Shown one piece after another: positions 27,354-36,799 of a stretch of 64,000 nucleotides of DNA (position 1 is its first letter; each line of letters begins with the position of its first letter). The stretch covers positions 1-64,000 of the forward strand of contig JAEZWW010000082.1 in NCBI GenBank assembly GCA_023442945.1, read 5' to 3'. The notes below the pieces were generated by a model. It was not told the origin of the DNA, made no database searches, and was given only the letters and a program-made list of their open reading frames with translations. Made by a program: the position numbers and the translations under genes. The stretch comes from Pseudomonadota bacterium (GTDB lineage: Bacteria; Pseudomonadota; Gammaproteobacteria; Burkholderiales; Burkholderiaceae_C).

Positions 27354-29006
27354 ATGACCTCCTTGATGATGTACCAGCCGCTGCTGGTTTCCTCCATCCT
27401 GCGCCACGCCGAACGCCACCATGGTGAGCAGGAAATCGTGTCGCGCCGCGTGGAAGGCGATATCCACCGCTACACCTACCGCGACATGGCTTCGCGTGCC
27501 CGGCGCCTCGCCCGCGCGCTGCGGCGCCTGGGCCTGTCGGCTGGCGACCGCGCCGGCACGCTGGCCTGGAACGGCTACCGCCACCTGGAGCTGTACTACG
27601 CCTGCGGCGGCAGCGGGGTGGTGCTGAACACCCTCAACCCGCGCTTGCACGCCGACCAACTGACCTGGATCACCGGCGACGCCGACGACAAGGTGCTGTT
27701 CTTTGACGCGAGCTTTCTGCCGCTGGCGCGCGCGCTGGCCCAGACGCAACCGGCGATTCGCGCCTTCGTGCTGATGAGCGACCGTGCCCACATGCCGCCG
27801 GACGCCGAGCTGCCGGGCCTGCTGTGCTATGAAGAACTGATTGCCGCCGAGCCAGAAGACTTCGACTGGCCCGAGCTGCCAGAAACCAGCGGATCCGGCC
27901 TTTGCTACACCAGCGGCACCACCGGCAACCCCAAGGGCGTGATGTACACGCAGCGCTCCACGGTGCTGCACGCCATGGCCTCGTCGGTGCCGGACGCCTT
28001 CAACCTCAGCGCCGGCGACGCCGTCTTACCGGTGGTGCCGATGTTCCACGTCAACGCCTGGGGCTTGCCGTACGCGGCTTGCATGATGGGCTCCAAGCTC
28101 GTGCTGCCTGGCCCCAACCTGGACGGCAAGAGCCTGTACGAGCTGTTTGAAGCCGAAGGCGTGACGGTGTCGGCCGGCGTGCCCACCGTGTGGCAAGGCT
28201 TGCTGACCTACGTCGAGCAAAACGGCCTGGCCTTCAGCACCATGCGCCGGACCATCGTCGGTGGCGCCGCTTGCCCGCCCGCGATGACGGCGCAGTTTGA
28301 GCGCCGTTATGGCGTGGACGTGATCCACGCCTGGGGCATGACCGAACTCAGCCCGATGGGCGCCGTCAACGTGCCCAAGCCGGCGCAGCGCCAATGGGAT
28401 GCCGACAAACAACTGGCGCTGAAGGCCAAGCAGGGCCGCAGCGTGTTCGGCATCGACATGCGCGTCGTCGACGCCGAAGGCAAGGATCTGCCCTGGAACG
28501 GCCAACAATCGGGCGAGCTGCGGGTGCGCGGCCACTGGGTGGCGGCGGCTTACCTGAACCGCGCCGACAGCCCTTTGCTGACCGACGCGGAGGGTGCCAG
28601 CTGGTTCCCGACGGGCGATGTGGCGACGATCGACGCCGACGGCTTCATGCACATCACCGACCGCAGCAAGGACGTGATCAAGAGCGGCGGCGAATGGATC
28701 GGCTCCATCGACCTGGAGAACATTGCCATGGCCCACCCGGCCGTCGCGATGGCCGCGTGTATTGCGGCGCGCCACGACAAGTGGGACGAACGCCCCTTGC
28801 TGGTCGTCGCACTCAAGCCCGGCGCCAGCGTGAGCCGCGATGAGTTGCTGGCCAGCTACGAGGGCAAGGTGGCCAAGTGGTGGACGCCAGACGACGTCGT
28901 GTTTGTCGACGCCATCCCGCTGGGTGCGACCGGCAAGATGCTCAAGCACGCCTTGCGCGACCAGTTCCGCGACCACCTGATGCAGTCCGAGGCCGTCACG
29001 CGCTAA
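27354..29006 (+). CDS. Long-chain acyl-CoA ligase-like AMP-dependent synthetase
   Basis: This 550-residue ANL-family ligase activates a carboxylic acid as its CoA ester through an acyl-adenylate. The P-loop YTSGTTGNPKGVMYTQRST starts at about residue 184. HAWGMTELSPMGAVN, ELRVRGHWVAAAYL, WFPTGDVATID and the C-terminal lysine motif IPLGATGKMLKHAL are all present, so it looks active. It is closest in layout to the FadD3/AlkK-type medium-chain synthetases. It is the last gene of the cluster, 64 bases after the quinone oxidoreductase, and probably primes the acid that the BKACE enzyme releases or receives. Confidence 0.88.
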   Translation: MTSLMMYQPLLVSSILRHAERHHGEQEIVSRRVEGDIHRYTYRDMASRARRLARALRRLGLSAGDRAGTLAWNGYRHLELYYACGGSGVVLNTLNPRLHADQLTWITGDADDKVLFFDASFLPLARALAQTQPAIRAFVLMSDRAHMPPDAELPGLLCYEELIAAEPEDFDWPELPETSGSGLCYTSGTTGNPKGVMYTQRSTVLHAMASSVPDAFNLSAGDAVLPVVPMFHVNAWGLPYAACMMGSKLVLPGPNLDGKSLYELFEAEGVTVSAGVPTVWQGLLTYVEQNGLAFSTMRRTIVGGAACPPAMTAQFERRYGVDVIHAWGMTELSPMGAVNVPKPAQRQWDADKQLALKAKQGRSVFGIDMRVVDAEGKDLPWNGQQSGELRVRGHWVAAAYLNRADSPLLTDAEGASWFPTGDVATIDADGFMHITDRSKDVIKSGGEWIGSIDLENIAMAHPAVAMAACIAARHDKWDERPLLVVALKPGASVSRDELLASYEGKVAKWWTPDDVVFVDAIPLGATGKMLKHALRDQFRDHLMQSEAVTR

Positions 29007-29126
29007 GAAGAAGAGAAGCAGGGCCTTACGCGCCCATTCAAGCGCGGACGGCGAGGGCACTTGGTTGCTCGACGCCCCCGCAGGCCGCTGCGCATGCCCC
29101 GCGTCAGGCGAGCGCGCCGGGTTACG

Positions 29127-30152
29127 TCAGGAAGCGCTGGCGGGCTGCTCATCCAGGTGGTACTGCGTCACCCGCTCCACCTCGTTCTTGCTGCCCAGCA
29201 CCACGCTGACGCGCTCGTGCAGTTGCGTGGGCTGCACGTCGAGGATGCGCTCGCGGCCGTTGGTGGCGGCGCCGCCGGCTTGCTCGATCAGCCAGCCCAT
29301 GGGGTTGGCTTCGTACAGCAGGCGCAGCTTGCCGGGCTTGTTGGGCTCGCGCTTGTCCCAGGGGTACATGAAGATGCCGCCGCGCGTCAGGATGCGGTGC
29401 ACGTCGGCCACCATGCTGGCGATCCAGCGCATGTTGAAGTCCTTGCCGCGCGGGCCTTCCTTGCCGGCCAGGCATTCGTCGATGTAGCGCTTCACCGGCG
29501 TGTCCCAGTGCCGCATGTTGCTCATGTTGATCGCGAATTCCTTGGTGTCGGCAGGGATCTTCACGTTTTCCTGCGTCAGCACGAAGCTGCCCTGTTCGCG
29601 GTCGAGTGTGAACATGGCGACGCCGTCGCCCACCGTCAGCACCAGGGTGGTCTGTGGGCCGTACACGCAGTAGCCGGCGGCGACCTGCTGGCTGCCGGGC
29701 TGCAGAAAGTCCTGTTCGGTCACGCCGGGGTGGCCGTCGGGCTTTTTCAACACGCTGAAGATGGTGCCGATGGAGACGTTGACGTCGATGTTGGACGAGC
29801 CGTCCAGCGGGTCGAACATCAGCAGGTACTCGCCCTGCGGGTAGCGGTTGGGCACGAGGTAGATGCTGTCCATCTCCTCGCTGGCCATCGCGGCCAGGTG
29901 GCCGCCCCATTCGTTGGCTTCGATCAGCACCTCGTTGGCGATGATGTCCAGCTTCTTCTGGACTTCGCCCTGCACGTTTTCGCTGCCAGCGCTGCCCATC
30001 ACGTCACCCAACTCGCCCTTGTTCACGCTGTGGCTGATGCGCTTGCAGGCGCGCGCCACCACCTCGATCAGCAGGCGCAACTGCGCAGGGATCAGGCCGT
30101 CGACGCGTTGCTGCTCGACCAGGTAGCGGGACAGGGAAACTTGCTTGCTCAT
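29127..30152 (-). CDS. fbp: Fructose-1,6-bisphosphatase class I
   Basis: The 341-residue enzyme hydrolyses fructose-1,6-bisphosphate to fructose-6-phosphate for gluconeogenesis. It has the lithium-sensitive phosphatase motif YLLMFDPLDGSSNIDVNVSIG with the metal-binding Asp residues. It also has ASEEMDSIYLVP, and the C-terminal signature IEQAGGAATNGRERILDVQP. ATG 30152 overlaps the pepN stop by ATGA, so the two genes are translationally coupled. Confidence 0.95.
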   Translation of the reverse strand: MSKQVSLSRYLVEQQRVDGLIPAQLRLLIEVVARACKRISHSVNKGELGDVMGSAGSENVQGEVQKKLDIIANEVLIEANEWGGHLAAMASEEMDSIYLVPNRYPQGEYLLMFDPLDGSSNIDVNVSIGTIFSVLKKPDGHPGVTEQDFLQPGSQQVAAGYCVYGPQTTLVLTVGDGVAMFTLDREQGSFVLTQENVKIPADTKEFAINMSNMRHWDTPVKRYIDECLAGKEGPRGKDFNMRWIASMVADVHRILTRGGIFMYPWDKREPNKPGKLRLLYEANPMGWLIEQAGGAATNGRERILDVQPTQLHERVSVVLGSKNEVERVTQYHLDEQPASAS

Positions 30153-32947
30153 GGCTGGGCCTTGGGTTCGGTGTCGGGGGTGGGCACGGACCGGGCTTCG
30201 GCTGCGTTGTCCGGCGAGGGCGCGGCGGCCACCGCTTGGGCCGCTTCGGAGGGGCTGTGCTCGGCCAGCGAGCGGGTCACGACTTCGCGCACATCGTTGC
30301 TCAGGCTCGGTTTGGCGGCGACGCGGGCGATGGCTTCGCGCGCGGCGCTGCGGTAGGGCTCGGCCAGACGGGCCCAGGCGTCCATCGCGCGTGCCAGGCG
30401 GGCGGCGACCTGCGGGTTGAGGGTGTCCAGCTCCAGCACGCGGTCGGCCCAGAAGGCGTAGCCGGCGGCGTCGCTGCGGTGGAAGGCCGCGGGGTTGCCG
30501 TGGCAGTAGCTGAACACCAGGCTGCGCGCGCGGTTGGGCGTGCGCAGGCTGAAGTCCGGGTGCTTCATCAGCGTGCGCACCTGCGCCAGGACGTTGCCGT
30601 TGTGGTCGGGTGCGTGGGCCTGCAGGGCGAACCATTTGTCCAGCGCCAGCGGTTCGTGGCGGAACAGCTCGTAATAGCGCTGCAGCGCGCGGCCGGCCAG
30701 GTCGTGGCCGCTGTAGACCAGCGCTTCCAGCGCGTTCAGGCGGTCGGTCATGTTGCCGGCGTCCTTGAAGCGCTGGTAGGCCTTGCCGGGCCACACCAGT
30801 TCGCCGCCGTGCACCGCGGCCAGGCACAGCATGTGCAGCGCCAGGCCCGCCAGTTCACGCCGGCCGGCCGAGACCGGGTCGGGCGAATAGGCGCCGGTGT
30901 TTTCGTGCGCTTCGTAGGCCCAGGCCCAGTCGGCTTGCAGGGCCTTGGCCAGTTGCAGTTCCATCGCGTCGCACACGGCGTGGATGCGCTGCGGGTCGAC
31001 TTCGTCCAGCTGGTCGGCGATGTAGTCCTCGTTGGGCAGCGTCAGCACCAGGGCCTTGAAGGCCGGGTCCAGGCCGGGCTCGTGCAGCACCGCGCGCAGG
31101 GCGGCGATATAGGCATCATTCAGCGGCTCAGCCTTAGAGCCATCTGCGGGGCCAGCTATCTGTTCGATAGCGGTGGACAGTGCCAGGCGTTGCCCCGCTT
31201 CCCAACGGGTGAACGGGTCGCTGTCGTGCGCCAGCAGGTGCAGCAGCTGCTCTGGCGTCGCGTCCCAATCCAGCTCGACCGGGGCCGAGAAGCCGCGCAG
31301 CAGCGAAGGCACGGGCTCGCTGTCGAAGCCGACAAAGGTGAAGCGCGCTTCAGGCTCGGTCAGCACCAGGGTGTGGTTGCCATCGACCGGCCGCTGCCAG
31401 TGGTCCAGCTGCAGCGGCAAATCGCGCCCATCGGCGCCGACCAGGCCGAGGCGCACCGGGATGACGAAGGGCTCCTTGTGCGGCTGGCCGGGCGTGGGCG
31501 GGCAGGTCTGCGACAGCGTCAGCGTGTACGTGCGCGCGGCGGCGTCGTACTGGCCTTCGGCCTTCACCGCCGGCGTGCCGGCCTGGCTGTACCAGCGCTT
31601 GAATTGGGGCAGCAGGCGCGCCAGGTCGCTGTCGGGGTTGGCGTCGGCCATGGCCTGGGCGAAGTCGTCGCAGGTGACGGCCTGGCCGTCGTGCCGCTCG
31701 AAGTACAGATCCATGCCCTTGCGGAAGCCGTCGCGGCCCACCAGGGTCTGGTACATGCGCACCACCTCGGCCCCTTTTTCATAGATGGTGGTGGTGTAGA
31801 AGTTGCTGATTTCCAGGTATTCGTCAGGCCGGACCGGGTGGGCCATCGGGCCCGCGTCTTCGGGGAACTGCGCGGCGCGCAGGTTGATGACGTCCTGGAT
31901 GCGCTTGACGGCGCGCGCGCTGGGCATGCCGGCCAGATCCTGGCTGAATTCCTGGTCGCGGAAGACGGTCAGGCCTTCTTTCAGCGACAGCTGGAACCAG
32001 TCGCGGCAGGTGACGCGGTCGCCGGTCCAGTTGTGGAAGTACTCGTGGCCGATCACGCTCTCAATCGCGTCAAAGTCGCTGTCGGTCGCGGTGGACGGCT
32101 TGGCCAGCACGTACTTAGTGTTGAAGATGTTCAGGCCCTTGTTCTCCATCGCGCCGGCGTTGAAGTCGGACGTGGCCACGACCATGAAGCGGTCCAGGTC
32201 CAGCGCCAGGCCGAAGCGCGCCTCGTCCCACACGATGGAGTGGATGAGCGAATTCATGGCGTGCTCGGTCTGGTCCAGATCGCCTGGGCGCACGTAGACC
32301 TGCAGCAGGTGCTCGCGCCCGGCGCGCGTGGTCACACGCTGCTCGCGCGCGACCAGCTGGCCCGCCACCACGGCGAACAGGTAGCTCGGCTTCTTGAACG
32401 GGTCGTGCCAGGTGGCGAAGTGGCGGCCGCCGTCCAGGTCGCCCGAGTCGACCAGGTTGCCGTTGGACAGCAGCACGGGGTAGCGCAACTTGTCGGCGCG
32501 CAGCGTGACGGTGTAGGTCGCCATCACGTCCGGGCGGTCCAGGAAGTAGGTGATGCGGCGAAAGCCCTCGGCCTCGCACTGGGTGAAGAAGTCGCCCCCG
32601 CTCATGAACAAGCCCATCAGCTTGCTGTTCTTTTCGGGGTTGCAGGTGGTGAAGACTTCCAGCTCGAACGGCGCCGTGCCTTCGGGCAGGTTTTCCAGTA
32701 CCAGGGTCTGGCCGTCCATGCGGAAGCTGCAGCCCTGGCCGGCCAGCACGACGCGCGCCAGGTTCAGCTCGTCGCCGTCCAGCCGCAGCGGCTGCGCGGG
32801 CACGTCGGGGTTGCGGCGCAACACCATCTTGTTGAGCACGCGGGTTTTGGTCGGCTCCAGATCGAACGTCAGGTCGACGCTGTCGATCCAGAAAGCCGGC
32901 GGGGCGTAGTCTTGACGTCGGGTGACGGTGCTGTGTCCTTCGCGCAT
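30149..32947 (-). CDS. pepN: Aminopeptidase N
   Basis: This 932-residue M1-family zinc aminopeptidase releases N-terminal residues from peptides in the cytoplasm. The substrate-recognition GAMENKGLNIFN loop and the zinc site HEYFHNWTGDRVTCRDWFQL with LKEGLTVFRD are intact. The N-terminal ITYFLDRPDVMATYTVTL motif fits the proteobacterial PepN type. The last 35 or so residues (AEHSPSEAAQAVAAAPSPDN...) are an atypical Ala/Pro-rich tail. Residues near 604-617 (EQIAGPADGSKAEP) are encoded by an in-frame copy of the dispersed repeat. The start lies 84 bases from the prfB stop. Confidence 0.94.
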   Translation of the reverse strand: MREGHSTVTRRQDYAPPAFWIDSVDLTFDLEPTKTRVLNKMVLRRNPDVPAQPLRLDGDELNLARVVLAGQGCSFRMDGQTLVLENLPEGTAPFELEVFTTCNPEKNSKLMGLFMSGGDFFTQCEAEGFRRITYFLDRPDVMATYTVTLRADKLRYPVLLSNGNLVDSGDLDGGRHFATWHDPFKKPSYLFAVVAGQLVAREQRVTTRAGREHLLQVYVRPGDLDQTEHAMNSLIHSIVWDEARFGLALDLDRFMVVATSDFNAGAMENKGLNIFNTKYVLAKPSTATDSDFDAIESVIGHEYFHNWTGDRVTCRDWFQLSLKEGLTVFRDQEFSQDLAGMPSARAVKRIQDVINLRAAQFPEDAGPMAHPVRPDEYLEISNFYTTTIYEKGAEVVRMYQTLVGRDGFRKGMDLYFERHDGQAVTCDDFAQAMADANPDSDLARLLPQFKRWYSQAGTPAVKAEGQYDAAARTYTLTLSQTCPPTPGQPHKEPFVIPVRLGLVGADGRDLPLQLDHWQRPVDGNHTLVLTEPEARFTFVGFDSEPVPSLLRGFSAPVELDWDATPEQLLHLLAHDSDPFTRWEAGQRLALSTAIEQIAGPADGSKAEPLNDAYIAALRAVLHEPGLDPAFKALVLTLPNEDYIADQLDEVDPQRIHAVCDAMELQLAKALQADWAWAYEAHENTGAYSPDPVSAGRRELAGLALHMLCLAAVHGGELVWPGKAYQRFKDAGNMTDRLNALEALVYSGHDLAGRALQRYYELFRHEPLALDKWFALQAHAPDHNGNVLAQVRTLMKHPDFSLRTPNRARSLVFSYCHGNPAAFHRSDAAGYAFWADRVLELDTLNPQVAARLARAMDAWARLAEPYRSAAREAIARVAAKPSLSNDVREVVTRSLAEHSPSEAAQAVAAAPSPDNAAEARSVPTPDTEPKAQP
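31121..31161 (-). repeat. Dispersed repeat, copy 6, in frame inside pepN
   Basis: On the minus strand GATAGCTGGCCCCGCAGATG then GCTCTAAGGC matches the repeat head and middle. It is translated as QIAGPADGSKA within the C-terminal part of PepN. Confidence 0.65.
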
Positions 32948-32969
32948 CCGAACTCCTGTTTACTGCAAA

Positions 32970-33024
32970 TTAATAGCTGCCCGCGCTGATAGTTCTAGGG
33001 CGGGAGGCCGAAAACACTTAAAAA
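32970..33024 (+). repeat. Dispersed structured repeat, copy 7
   Basis: TTAATAGCTGCCCGCGCTGA then TTCTAGGGC, GGAGGCCGAAAACACTT and five A. The copy is intergenic between prfB and pepN, both on minus. Confidence 0.85.
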
Positions 33025-33031
33025 GGCGGGG

Positions 33032-34136
33032 TCAGACGCCTTGCTTCAACGACGCTTCAATGAAGGCGTCCAGGTCGCCGTCCAGCACCTTTTGGGTGGC
33101 GCTGATTTCGACGTTGGTGCGCAAGTCCTTGATGCGGCTGTTGTCCAGCACGTAGCTGCGGATCTGGTGGCCCCAGCCCACGTCGGTCTTGCTGTCTTCC
33201 AGCTTCTGCTGCTCTTCCTGGCGCTTGCGCATCTCGTGGTCGTACAGCCGGCTGCGCAGGCGGCGCCACGCGACGTCGCGGTTGCTGTGCTGGCTGCGGC
33301 CGTCCTGGCACTGCACGACGATGCCGGTCGGGATGTGCGTCAGGCGCACGGCCGAATCGGTCTTGTTGATGTGCTGACCGCCCGCGCCGCTGGCGCGGTA
33401 GGTGTCGGTGCGCACGTCGGACGGGTTGATCTCGATCTCGATCGAGTCATCGATCTCGGGGTACACAAACACGCTGGCAAAGCTGGTGTGGCGGCCGCCC
33501 GACGAGTCGAACGGCGACTTGCGCACCAGGCGGTGCACGCCGGTTTCGGTGCGCAGCAGGCCGTAGGCGTATTCGCCTTCGATCTTGATCGTGGCGCTCT
33601 TGATGCCGGCGGTGTCGCCGGGGGTTTCTTCTTCGACCTCGGTCTTGAAGTCCTTGCGCTCGGCGTACTTCAGGTACTGGCGCAGCAGCATGCTGGCCCA
33701 GTCGCAGGCCTCGGTGCCGCCGGCGCCGGCCTGGATGTCCAAGAAGCAGTTCAGCGGGTCGGCTGGCTGGTTGAACATGCGGCGGAATTCGAGCTCTTCG
33801 AGGGTAGTGGCCGAGCTGGCCACGTCTTCACCGATGGCCAGCAGCGCGGCTTCATCGTCTTCCTCGCGGCTCATCTCGAACAGCTCGGCGTTGTCCGACA
33901 GGTTCTGCGTCAGCTCGTCGAGCACGACGACGACGCCGTCCAGGGCTTTCTTTTCCTTGCCCAGCTCCTGGGCCTTCTTGGGGTCGTTCCAGACCGCCGG
34001 GTCTTCTAACGCCGCGTTGACCGTGCGCAGGCGTTCGGCCTTGGCAGGGTAGTCAAAGATACCCCCGAAGCGCGTCGGTGCGCGCACGCAGGTCGTCGAT
34101 GCGGGAGCCAATCTGGTTGATGTGTTCTGCGTCCAT
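33032..34136 (-). CDS. prfB: Peptide chain release factor 2, with programmed +1 frameshift
   Basis: RF2 recognises UGA and UAA and triggers peptide release. The GGQ motif is in YRASGAGGQHINKTDSAVRL, and the stop-codon recognition loop SPFDSSGGRHTSF is present. The gene starts at ATG 34136 and meets an in-frame TGA at 34055-34053 after about 27 codons (RTDALRGYL-stop). A slippery CTT-TGA-C, preceded by the internal Shine-Dalgarno-like CGGGGG, shifts the ribosome +1 into DYPAKAERLRTV. This is the classic autoregulatory frameshift of prfB, so it is not a mutation. Total length is about 367 residues. Confidence 0.95.
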
Positions 34137-34225
34137 GGTGCCAATCTCTTGTGGTGGGCGCGCAAGCGGTGTCGCGCGCGCGAAACCTTGAATTTTCTCA
34201 TGTCTGGGCCGAGGCGTCGCCCCAT

Positions 34226-34250
34226 GAAAAAAGACCGCCGAAGCGGTCTT
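34226..34250 (-). terminator. Terminator of lldP
   Basis: On the minus strand AAGACCGC, a TTCG tetraloop and GCGGTCTT are followed by TTTTTT. It is a strong intrinsic terminator 36 bases beyond the lldP stop. Confidence 0.9.
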
Positions 34251-34285
34251 GAATTGGCGTGGCCCGGCGGGGCCAGCCGGTGAAT

Positions 34286-35946
34286 TTACTTGACGACCAT
34301 CAGCGTGAATGGCCAGACATAGGCCTGCATTGTCACGTACAGGCCAACCAGGCAGGCCAGGGCGATAGAGTGGAAGAACACGTAGCGCAGGATCTCGCCT
34401 TCCTTGTTGACCCAGCGCGTGGCGGTGGAGGCCACCACGATCGACTGCGCGTCGATCATCTTGCCCATCACGCCGCCCGAGCTGTTGGCCGCGCCCATCA
34501 AGTTGGGCGACAGGCCCAGCTGCTCGGCCGCGACTTTCTGCATGCCGCCGAACAGCACGTTCGATGCGGTGTCGGAGCCCGTCAGCGCCACGCCCAGCCA
34601 GCCCATCAGCGTGCCGAAGAAGGGGTAGAGGATGCCGGTGTTGGCAAAGGCCAGGCCCAGCGTGGTGTCGGTGCCGGAGTAGCGCGTGAGCGTGCCCAGC
34701 GCCAGCATCAGCACGATGGTCAGCAGCGAGTACTTCACCAGCCACAGCGTCTTGAAGAAGGTGCGCACGATGGCCACGGGGTTGTACTTCATGACCAGTG
34801 CGCTGACGATGGCCGACACCAGGATGCCGGTGCCGGTGGCCGACAGGAGGTTGAGCGTGTAGACGGCGCCTTCCTTGGTCGGTTGTGGGACCACGGGCGG
34901 AACTTTTTCGATCATGTTGTGCAGACCGGCCATCGGGAAGGCCGGGGCGAAGATGCTGTTCAGCCAGGTCTTGACCGACGGCAGACCCCACAGGAACACG
35001 AACACCGACAGGATGACCCAGGGCGTCCAGGCGGCGATCAGGGCCTCTTTGCTGTGCTGCTTCACAGGTTGGGGCGGCTTGGCTTCAGCGGCGCTTGGGT
35101 CACGGCCGCGCAGGGACGGAGAGGTCCACACCTTCTTGGGCTGCCAGACGCGCAGGAAGCCGACCAGGCAGGCCATCGAGACGAGCGCTGCGATGATGTC
35201 CACCAACTCGGGGCCGATGTAGTTCGACACCAGGAACTGCGGGATGGCGAAGCTGACGCCGGTGACCAGGATGGCGGGCCAGATCTCCATCATGCCCTTG
35301 CGCCCTGCGAAGGCCCAGATCAGCCAGAACGGCACGATGAGCGAGAAGAACGGCAGCTGGCGACCGACCATGGCGGTGACCGCCATGACGTCGTAGCCGT
35401 GCACCTTGGCCAGCGTGATGATGGGCGTGCCGAGTGCGCCGAACGCCACGGGCGCGGTGTTGGCGATCAGGCTCAGGCCCGAAGCCGCGAGCGGTGAGAA
35501 GCCCAGGCCGATCAGAATCGCGGCCGTCACCGCCACAGCGTGCCGAAGCCGGCCGCGCCTTCAAAGAATGCGCCAAAGCAGAACGCGATCAGCAGCAGTT
35601 GAATGCGCCGGTCTTCGGTGATGCCCGACAGCGAATCCTGCAGCACGGCGAAGCTGCCGTTCTGTTCGGTCAGCTGGTGCAGGAAGATGATGTTGAGCAC
35701 GATCCAGCCGATCGGCAACAGGCCGGTGAAACCGCCAAACAAGGCCGCGCGACCCGCCATGTCGGCCGGCATGCCGTAGGCAAAGACCGCCACCAGCAAC
35801 GCTGCGATCAAGCCCATGCCGGCAGCGATGTGTGCCTTGATATGAAAGAACCCGAGGGCTGCCAGCATGACCACCACGGGAATGGCCGCGAGCAAGGTGG
35901 ACAACACCATGTTGCCCGTTGGGTTGTAGATCTGTTGCCAAGGCAT
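34286..35946 (-). pseudogene. lldP: L-lactate permease, frameshifted by one base
   Basis: The gene is read in two frames. Codons 1-137 from ATG 35946 (MPWQQIYNPTGNMVLSTLLA) run to GAAGFGTLWR-stop at 35527. The second frame, in register by one base, continues AVTAAILIGLGFSPLAASGL to VVK at 34286. LldP proteins read EGAAGFGTPVAVTAAIL here, so one C is missing around 35540. Restoring it gives about 553 residues, the normal length for this proton-coupled lactate/glycolate importer. All other features are intact, so it is a recent lesion or a sequencing error. Confidence 0.85.
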
Positions 35947-36148
35947 GCGGTTGGTCTCCTGTTGTTCTCGATGGGTGCTGCGAAAGATCTGTATGACTTG
36001 GGCCATAGCCCTCGCACGTAGCAAAGGGCAGATCGTCCGCGCGCGCTCGAAGGGCGCGACCCCGGTTATAGCGGGCTGACCGCGTGGGCGCCAGCCTTTT
36101 TCTTGGTGTGCCTTTGCTGCGACACACGGTGTGCCGTCGTGCGGCCGT

Positions 36149-36799
36149 TCAGTCGAGCGCGGTGGGGTCGTTGGCGAGCATCAAGCGCGCCAGCTCCGCG
36201 GCACTGCCGACCTCGGCTTTTTCCATGACGTGCTGGCGGTGGATGTGCACGGTCTTCTCGCTGATGCCGAGTTCGCGCGCGACCAGCTTGTTGGGCAGGC
36301 CGCGTGCGACCAGGCGCGCGACTTCATCTTCGCGTGGTGACAAGCGTGCCAGCCGTTCGCCGGCTTGCTGAGATCGGGCTTGCACGGCGCGTTCGGCCTC
36401 GCGCTGGCGCAGCGCGGCCGAGACGATGTCCAGCAGGCGCTGGTCTTTGAAGGGCTTTTCCAGAAAGTCGAAGGCGCCGTTCTTCATGGCCTGCACGGCC
36501 AGTTCCACGTCGCCGTGGCCGGTCAGGAAGACGATGGGCAAGTGGATCTCGCGCGACAGCAGGGTTTGCTGCAACTCCAGGCCGCTCATGCCTGGCATGC
36601 GCACGTCCAGCAGCAGGCAACCCGTGTGGTCCAGGTGGATCAGGCCGTGGGTCAGGTAGTCGGCTGCGGAAGCGTGGTCGACCACGTCCCAGCCCATCGA
36701 CTCCAGCAGAAAGACCAGCGAGCGGCGAAACGCCGCGTCGTCATCGACCAGATGGATCTGCCAGGGGGGCGGGTCGGCTGGAACGGTCTCGGGCGTCAT
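36149..36799 (-). CDS. ttrR: Tetrathionate two-component response regulator, FixJ/NarL family
   Basis: This 216-residue regulator has a receiver domain with phosphoacceptor Asp65 (CLLLDVRMPG), acidic pocket HLVDDDAAF and Lys in EKPFKDQ. The LuxR-type helix-turn-helix is ARLVARGLPNKLVARELGIS followed by EKTVHIHRQHV, near residues 158-188. It overlaps the kinase gene by about 59 bases, so they are co-translated. Its place next to a PhnD-domain kinase and ttrBCA identifies it as TtrR, which activates the reductase operon in response to tetrathionate. The start MTPETVPADPPPW at 36799 is used. Confidence 0.85.
   Translation of the reverse strand: MTPETVPADPPPWQIHLVDDDAAFRRSLVFLLESMGWDVVDHASAADYLTHGLIHLDHTGCLLLDVRMPGMSGLELQQTLLSREIHLPIVFLTGHGDVELAVQAMKNGAFDFLEKPFKDQRLLDIVSAALRQREAERAVQARSQQAGERLARLSPREDEVARLVARGLPNKLVARELGISEKTVHIHRQHVMEKAEVGSAAELARLMLANDPTALD

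Noticed and set aside
30236..32989. A 917-codon open frame opposite pepN
   Set aside because: Shadow of the PepN coding strand; no recognisable domain.
34053..34136. In-frame stop in prfB as a nonsense mutation
   Set aside because: CTT-TGA-C with an internal Shine-Dalgarno element is the standard programmed frameshift.
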